A DNA stretch of 64,000 nucleotides from Nibribacter roseus (lineage in GTDB: Bacteria; Bacteroidota; Bacteroidia; Cytophagales; Hymenobacteraceae): positions 310,001 through 374,000 of the forward strand of contig NZ_JBHSYQ010000003.1 in NCBI RefSeq assembly GCF_042662225.1, in the 5' to 3' direction. The position numbers were made by a program, and so were the translations under genes. The notes beneath the pieces are model-generated. The model was given only the letters and a program-made list of their open reading frames with translations. It had not been told where the DNA came from and ran no database searches. The stretch's first letter is position 1. Every line of letters starts with the position of its first letter. Of the stretch, positions 59,140 to 64,000 are shown one piece after another.

Positions 59140-60831
59140 TTATTCAGCACCGTACATGGTAAAAAATTTATTTTCAGCCTCTACGGTGCCAATCAAAATG
59201 ATTTCGGCCTCAGCAGGTAGCACCATGAATGGATCTGGGTTAATCAGCAGGTCTTCTCCGTTGCGGACGGCAATAATGGTACAGCCTGTTTCCTGACGGA
59301 TAGACGACTGGGCAATAGAACGGCCAGCCAGTTGTACGGGCACCTTCACTTTTAGCAAATCCAAGCCTTCGGCTACCATCAGAATGCCACTCCGCTTTAG
59401 CAGGTTGAAAATAGTGTTGCCGCCCATAGAAGCATAAGACATGACAAAATCGGCCCCGGCCCGGTGCATGGTAGGCAAGTTGCGTTGTAACGTAGAGCGG
59501 GTAATAATCTGAATGTCCGGCCTTAGACGGCGGCAGTAAATAGTAAGGTACACATTTACGTCGTCATCATGGGTAGTGATGATAACACAAGGTGATTCTT
59601 CTATGCCTGCTTCTTTTAAAACCTCCAGCTCAGCGGCATCGCCTAAAATGTAACGCGGATCTTTTCTTATGCGCTCAGGGGCTTTTTCTACAATGCGGTA
59701 GTCAAGATTACGAGCAGCCAACGATTTTCCGGTGGCCCGGCCCACACGGCCGCCCCCTATGATTATCAGCGGAGCTTTCAGCACCTTGTTCACTTTGAAC
59801 ATCTTGTTGTAGTTTTCAATCTGGAGCTTTGACCCTGCCAGCACCAACACGGTGGTCGGTGAAATAAGGGTTTCAGGCTGGGCTGCCCTAAATTTTCCGC
59901 GTTCCCACACACCCACCACACTAACACCTACCCGCTCACGCAACCTGGTTTCTTTTATGGTGAGCCCCTCTAACGGAGAACCCGCAACAGAAGCTTCCGC
60001 AATCTGCAACTCCCTGAACTCCCCAATTACCTGTGCACTGGCATCGCCCCCGCTAGCCCGCCTTGACAAGAACTCACCCATCATCTCGCCTAACTGCAAC
60101 ACGTGGTTACTTCCGGCCAACTGTAAAATATCTGCAGATGCCTCTAAGTTACAGGTAGAGATAATAGGCACATCAGCACTTACTTCGCGCACGGTAAAGG
60201 CAACGTTGGTATTAATAACATCGGTAGAAGTGGCAGCAACTAAAGCGGCTTGTTCTACTCTAACCTGGCTATAGGTTTTGGGGTCATCTAGTTCACCTAG
60301 CATCACTTTTATTCCCATACCATGCAGACGCAGGCCTTCGGCCAGATCAGGCACCAGCACTACATAAGGGTAACCAAACTGGTCCAGCTTGTTTATAAGC
60401 GCTTCGGTTACCGGACCGTAGCGGGTAAGCACCACATGGCCTCTGGTGCCTTTGGGAAGCTCGCGAGGCACCTGGGCATCTTCCTGGGCTTTCATCCAGG
60501 GGGAATAGAAAAAATTAATAAACGTGAACGGAAACAAGATCAGCAGAAATACCATGCCTGATAACAGCACCACAATAGAGAAGAACCTACCAAGGTCACT
60601 GTGAAAGGTTATATCACCGAAACCCAAAGTAGACATAACCGTGAGGGTCCAGTAAAAACCGGTAATCCATGAGAACCGTTGCCCTTCACGGAGCATAAGC
60701 AGGTGAAAGATCACGGTAAATACCAACACCAAGAGCAACAGCACCAGCAAGAAGTTGAGCAACAACTTCAGGTTTCGGCGGTCTGGCTTGTTCTTCAGAA
60801 AAATAAGAAGCTGAGTAGGCAAAAATTTCAT
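59140..60831 (-). CDS. Potassium channel with two RCK (TrkA) modules
   Basis: 563 aa. Two-helix pore: TM1 (LLLNFLLVLLLLVLVFTVIF), pore loop with filter TLGFGD (68-73; the K+-channel consensus is TVGYGD) and TM2 (FFSIVVLLSGMVFLLILFPF). Then two tandem TrkA-N/TrkA-C modules: GHVVLTRYGPVTEAL ... and the second Rossmann PLIIIGGGRVGRATGKSLAARN. Cytosolic RCK domains bind NAD(H), ATP or Ca2+ to gate the pore. Complete. The first RCK lacks a clean GxGxxG (LTRYGPVTE), so only the second may bind nucleotide. Confidence 0.9.
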   Translation of the reverse strand: MKFLPTQLLIFLKNKPDRRNLKLLLNFLLVLLLLVLVFTVIFHLLMLREGQRFSWITGFYWTLTVMSTLGFGDITFHSDLGRFFSIVVLLSGMVFLLILFPFTFINFFYSPWMKAQEDAQVPRELPKGTRGHVVLTRYGPVTEALINKLDQFGYPYVVLVPDLAEGLRLHGMGIKVMLGELDDPKTYSQVRVEQAALVAATSTDVINTNVAFTVREVSADVPIISTCNLEASADILQLAGSNHVLQLGEMMGEFLSRRASGGDASAQVIGEFRELQIAEASVAGSPLEGLTIKETRLRERVGVSVVGVWERGKFRAAQPETLISPTTVLVLAGSKLQIENYNKMFKVNKVLKAPLIIIGGGRVGRATGKSLAARNLDYRIVEKAPERIRKDPRYILGDAAELEVLKEAGIEESPCVIITTHDDDVNVYLTIYCRRLRPDIQIITRSTLQRNLPTMHRAGADFVMSYASMGGNTIFNLLKRSGILMVAEGLDLLKVKVPVQLAGRSIAQSSIRQETGCTIIAVRNGEDLLINPDPFMVLPAEAEIILIGTVEAENKFFTMYGAE

Positions 60832-61031
60832 ATACAGTGCCTTTTACGGAGAAGGAAAGATAGAGCAGATATGGATTTAAAAAAAACTTCAGCCTTCAGG
60901 AGCGGTATTCTATTTCTGACCAGCCGTTCTACGTGTAAAGCCTGTGCAGGCATACGTTTAGCCGGTGCCGCTGCATAAAATACTTGCATGGCAAACCAGG
61001 CGAGCGTAGCTTAGTGCTTTACAGCTTTTCT

Positions 61032-62396
61032 ATGCCACACATGCAATGGGAGCGTCTTATTTCTAAGAAGCGCTTTGATGCCCAAACCCCACAACACGCC
61101 ACTGACGAGACGGTGCGCGGCGAGTTTCAGCGAGATTACGACCGCCTAGTATTTTCTACACCATTCCGGCGGCTGCAGAACAAAACTCAGGTAATGCCCA
61201 TGCCCGAGAGTGATTTTGTGCACAACCGGCTCACGCACAGTTTAGAAACATCTTGCGTTGGCCGTTCGCTGGGTCGTTTGGTTGGCAAAACAATTCTGGA
61301 GCGTCATCCTGCCATTCAGGAAGCCTACCATATTTTGGAATCTGATTTTGGTGACATGGTGGCGGCCGCCTGCCTGGCGCATGATATTGGCAACCCTCCT
61401 TTTGGCCACTCCGGCGAAGATGCGATCTCCGCTTTTTTCAAAGGCCCTGAGGCAGCTCCATTCCTGAAGAATCTGAACCCGGCTCAAGTAGCAGATTTAC
61501 AAAGCTTTGAGGGCAATGCCGCTGGTTTTAGAATATTAACGCACACGCACCCCGGGCAAAGCAATGGCAGCTGTGGTATGCGGTTGACCTACAGCACCCT
61601 GGCTACCTTCACCAAATATCCTCGGCCGTCAGATGCCGTGGTAAAAGGCAGCAAAAACGCCAGCGAGAAAAAGTATGGTTTCTTTCAGGCCGAGCAGGCG
61701 CATTTCAACAAAATTGCCCAAGAACTGGGCATGCTGCCAAAAGTGAACAACGCCTATCACCGCCACCCTTTAGCGTTTCTGGTAGAAGCCGCAGATGACA
61801 TCTGCTACCGCATCATTGACTTTGAAGACGGTTGCCGCCTGGGCCTTATTCCATTTGAACAAGCCAAAGAATTGCTGCGCCCGCTACTGAACGAAGAACC
61901 AGGCAAGGTGCATAGCACCGTTTTTCATGATTGGCGTGAGCAGTTAGGCTTGTGGCGGGCTGTCATCATTAACAACTTAGTGTATGAATGTGCCCAAATA
62001 TTTTTAGACAATGAGTCAGAAATCTTGTCTGGGCAATTTGACCAGTCGCTCATAAACCTGGTGCAGAACAAGGCGGCGCTAGACCAAATAAAGAAAGTCT
62101 CTATAGACAAGATTTACCGCAACCGCCCTGTATTGGAGATTGAGGCGGCCGGCTTTGAAGTGTTAGGTGGTTTGCTGGAGGCGTTTCTGAACGCAGCCTT
62201 TCATGATCAAGACAGCCGCCACCGCAAATATTTAGATTTGGTGCCAGACCAGTTCCTCGGGCCGCAGCGGCAACTTCCGCAAGATGATTACGAGCGTATT
62301 CTAAACATTACCGACTTCATTTCTGGCCTCACCGACAGCACCGCCATTAGCCTGTACCGCCGCATAAAAGGTATTGAGTTGCCCAAGATGTACTAG
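61032..62396 (+). CDS. dgt: dGTP triphosphohydrolase
   Basis: 454 aa from ATG 61032 (ATG 61041 is equally possible; upstream frame begins at TTG). HD-domain residues: FRRLQNKTQVMPM, RLTHSLETSCVGR (first His), CLAHDIGNPPFGHSGEDAI (HD and second His) and YHRHPLAFLVEAADDICYRI (third). Hydrolyses dGTP to deoxyguanosine and triphosphate, controlling dNTP pools. Length and motifs match the E. coli-like Dgt branch. Followed by the most perfect 36-bp palindrome. Confidence 0.94.
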   Translation: MPHMQWERLISKKRFDAQTPQHATDETVRGEFQRDYDRLVFSTPFRRLQNKTQVMPMPESDFVHNRLTHSLETSCVGRSLGRLVGKTILERHPAIQEAYHILESDFGDMVAAACLAHDIGNPPFGHSGEDAISAFFKGPEAAPFLKNLNPAQVADLQSFEGNAAGFRILTHTHPGQSNGSCGMRLTYSTLATFTKYPRPSDAVVKGSKNASEKKYGFFQAEQAHFNKIAQELGMLPKVNNAYHRHPLAFLVEAADDICYRIIDFEDGCRLGLIPFEQAKELLRPLLNEEPGKVHSTVFHDWREQLGLWRAVIINNLVYECAQIFLDNESEILSGQFDQSLINLVQNKAALDQIKKVSIDKIYRNRPVLEIEAAGFEVLGGLLEAFLNAAFHDQDSRHRKYLDLVPDQFLGPQRQLPQDDYERILNITDFISGLTDSTAISLYRRIKGIELPKMY

Positions 62397-62485
62397 GTAA
62401 ATTGTTGACTGGGGATTTTTTAAACCGCTTGCTGTACTACCGTCTTAGGTGTTGGCTGGTAGTGTTTCCAAAAGGAATGTGAGCT

Positions 62486-62521
62486 GTTTTTAGCCTGTTT
62501 TTCTTAAAACAGGCTAAAAAC
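62486..62521. repeat. 36-bp palindrome family, copy 26 (reference)
   Basis: GTTTTTAGCCTGTTTTTCTT / AAAACAGGCTAAAAAC; the arms GTTTTTAGCCTGTTTT and AAAACAGGCTAAAAAC are exact complements. Between convergent dgt and purU, and the obvious terminator for both. Confidence 0.95.
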
Positions 62522-62541
62522 AGGCGCCACACAATAATTTA

Positions 62542-63372
62542 TCAAAAAATAATGGTTTTGTTGTCGCTCACGAACACCTTTTCAGAAAAAACCAGTTTCA
62601 GCGCCTGGGCCAGTACAATTTTCTCCACATCCCGCCCCGATTGAGCCATGTCTCTGGCACTTTGCGCATGGTTTACCTGAATTACATTTTGGGCTATGAT
62701 TGGCCCTTCGTCTAGCTCATTGTTCACAAAATGAGCGGTAGCCCCAATAACTTTCACTCCGCGCTCAAATGCCTGCTTATATGGGTTGGCTCCAATAAAA
62801 GCAGGCAAAAAAGAATGATGAATGTTGATGATGCGGTTAGGGTACTGCTCTACAAAGCCCGAACTAAGCACCCGCATGTATTTGGCCAGCACAATGTATT
62901 CTGGCGCATATGCGTTTACTGTAGCGGCTATTTCCCGGTCGTGCTCTTCACGGGTTTTGTTTTCGTGCGAAATATGGTGGAAAGGTATATTGAAACGGGT
63001 CACCAGCGTTTCCAGCTCCTGATAGTTCCCGATCACCGCTTTGATGTTGGCGTTCAAATCACCGTACTCGTACCGCAACAGTAAATCACCTATGCAATGG
63101 TGCTCTTTGGTCACCAATATCACTATGTCTTTTTTGCGCTCAGGCACCAGCTTAATGTTCGCCTCCGGGGGCAAAGCTTCGTGCAGTTCCTGAACTAATG
63201 CCTGTGGGTTAACTTCTCCGGATAGTTCCGCCCGCAGAAAAAAGTAGTTGCGCAAACGGTCCACAAACTCATCATTGCTGATAATATTCAGGTTATTTCT
63301 GAAAACTATTTGGGTGATGGTATAAATAAGCCCTTTCCGGTCTGAGCAATCAATGAGCAGAGTATGAAGCAT
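62542..63372 (-). CDS. purU: Formyltetrahydrofolate deformylase
   Basis: 276 aa. N-terminal ACT domain (LHTLLIDCSDRKGLIYTITQIVFRNNLNI) and C-terminal formyl-transferase fold with VLAKYMRVLSSGFVEQYPNRIINIHHSFLPAFIGANPYKQ (residues N, H and the later D of the active site; GATAHFVNNELDEGPIIAQ). Hydrolyses 10-formyl-THF to THF and formate, feeding purine synthesis with formate and balancing one-carbon pools. Full-length. A 36-bp palindrome follows on its 3' side and another lies upstream. Confidence 0.95.
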   Translation of the reverse strand: MLHTLLIDCSDRKGLIYTITQIVFRNNLNIISNDEFVDRLRNYFFLRAELSGEVNPQALVQELHEALPPEANIKLVPERKKDIVILVTKEHHCIGDLLLRYEYGDLNANIKAVIGNYQELETLVTRFNIPFHHISHENKTREEHDREIAATVNAYAPEYIVLAKYMRVLSSGFVEQYPNRIINIHHSFLPAFIGANPYKQAFERGVKVIGATAHFVNNELDEGPIIAQNVIQVNHAQSARDMAQSGRDVEKIVLAQALKLVFSEKVFVSDNKTIIF

Positions 63373-63414
63373 AGCTATATCTTGAGATGCTCAAATATAG
63401 ACTACAATCCATTC

Positions 63415-63450
63415 GTTTTTAGACTGATTTCACAAAAAGAGGCGAAAAAC
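63415..63450. repeat. 36-bp palindrome family, copy 27
   Basis: GTTTTTAGACTGATTTCACA / AAAAGAGGCGAAAAAC; 9 bp beyond the GNAT gene's stop (minus strand). Confidence 0.8.
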
Positions 63451-63458
63451 AGAGCTGC

Positions 63459-63977
63459 CTATGCCGCCAGATAGCTATCTCTCCGGATAGACATAACAAT
63501 CTGATTATGAAACTGACCGCTGCTGCCACCTGACTGCAAATGGCAGCCATCAATGGTGAAACCTGCTCTTTCATAGGCAATGCGCCCACCTGGGTTTTGG
63601 TCAGAAACGGTGAGGATAATACTTTCCAGGTTCAACTCTTCAAATCCTTTTTCTACCACCATTTTGGTGACCTCTGTGCCAATACCCTTGTTCCAGGAAT
63701 CTTTGTCACCAATAAAAATGAAGTATTCCCCGGTTCCGTGTTCAAAGTTGAGGTCACTTAGACCGGCATAACCCAGGCACTGTCCATTCTCTGTATCAAT
63801 TATAGCTAAGTTTAGGCAATCAGGGTCAGCCATAGTTTCAGCAAACCACCGGGTAATTTCTTTTTCAGATGAGATATTATGGAAGGCAAAAATAGCGTGC
63901 GCAATGGCCTCTTCGTCATTGACCCACTCAAAGAAGTAAGGTAAGTGTGCATGGGTCAATGGCGTGAGTTCAATCAT
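63459..63977 (-). CDS. GNAT family N-acetyltransferase
   Basis: 172 aa. RimJ/RimL-like acetyltransferase fold: IELTPLTHAHLPYFFEWVNDEEAIAH, GYAGLSDLNFEHGTGEYFIFIGDKDSWNKGIGTEVTKMVVEKGF (acetyl-CoA loop KGIGTE) and NPGGRIAYERAGFTIDG. Substrate may be an amino group of a small molecule, ribosomal protein or antibiotic. Starts at ATG 63977; only ~20 bp of upstream sequence is in the window, so its promoter lies beyond the edge. Confidence 0.9.
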   Translation of the reverse strand: MIELTPLTHAHLPYFFEWVNDEEAIAHAIFAFHNISSEKEITRWFAETMADPDCLNLAIIDTENGQCLGYAGLSDLNFEHGTGEYFIFIGDKDSWNKGIGTEVTKMVVEKGFEELNLESIILTVSDQNPGGRIAYERAGFTIDGCHLQSGGSSGQFHNQIVMSIRRDSYLAA

Positions 63978-64000
63978 AGTTTTAGTTTAAGCAAATTACA

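Noticed and set aside
58972..59220. 82-codon plus-strand frame after the T9SS protease
   Set aside because: Overlaps the C-terminus of the potassium channel on the other strand, lacks protein-like composition and runs through repeat-like DNA.
2577..63450. 36-bp units with GTTT...AAAC termini as CRISPR repeats
   Set aside because: Length and termini are like CRISPR repeats, but copies are solitary, kilobases apart, fully palindromic and sequence-variable; there are no spacer arrays and no cas genes in the window.

Overview
The window looks like a draft-assembly contig from a member of the Bacteroidota, order Cytophagales, most likely Hymenobacteraceae (Rufibacter/Pontibacter-like). The reasons are a type IX secretion sorting domain, an OmpP1/FadL porin, a TonB receptor with a carboxypeptidase-like plug extension, DUF4286, 2TM, LemA/TPM and NamZ (DUF1343) families, M56/BlaI pairs, lipoproteins with Bacteroidota-type lipoboxes, and promoters of the TTG-N17-TAnnTTTG type. 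The genus is inference; no rRNA is present. A run of 71 Ns (12842-12912) marks an assembly gap.

Layout. 1-2400: an AT-richer restriction-modification cassette (nuclease-methylase fusion plus the edge of a specificity subunit) beside an initiator tRNA, probably acquired. 2.6-10.4 kb: BamA/TamA-like protein, HemW, small unknowns, then an M56 peptidase/BlaI pair with three operator dyads. 11-21.6 kb: secreted beta-barrels, ArfB, a persulfide dioxygenase-rhodanese, a frameshifted small gene, cyanophycinase, a flavin oxidoreductase, FadL, an SGNH lipoprotein and two tandem lipocalin-like lipoproteins. 21.7-32.7 kb: PolA, 2TM protein, fructose-bisphosphate aldolase, a His-rich/TonB metal-uptake operon and HtpG. 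32.8-45.7 kb: lipoproteins, serine hydrolase, NamZ muramidase, extradiol dioxygenase, Crp-like regulator, nitronate monooxygenase, nucleotidyltransferase, LemA-TPM-TPM operon and TraB/GumN. 45.8-64 kb: MFS, TonB-MORN protein, GNATs, LytTR regulator, S9 peptidase, HTTM-like pair, T9SS-exported metalloprotease, RCK potassium channel, dGTPase, PurU. Most of this is ordinary core chromosome with short transcription units.

The outstanding non-coding feature is a dispersed family of 27 short palindromes with a fixed unit length (36 bp in 26 copies, 35 bp in one), beginning GTTT(T) and ending (A)AAAC, with a T-run/A-run centre. Copies differ in sequence but the arms co-vary. Twenty-three of 27 sit just 3' of a gene, most often between convergent genes; several are fused to or overlap intrinsic terminators, giving mutually exclusive hairpins, and one supplies a stop codon. 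They are absent from the restriction cassette and from 50.2-62.4 kb. A second pattern is a set of 7-bp-period tracts, each with its own heptamer, several arranged as inverted pairs that enclose a 36-mer. I know of no described system that accounts for either; they resemble REP-type repeats, but no mobilising gene lies in the window.
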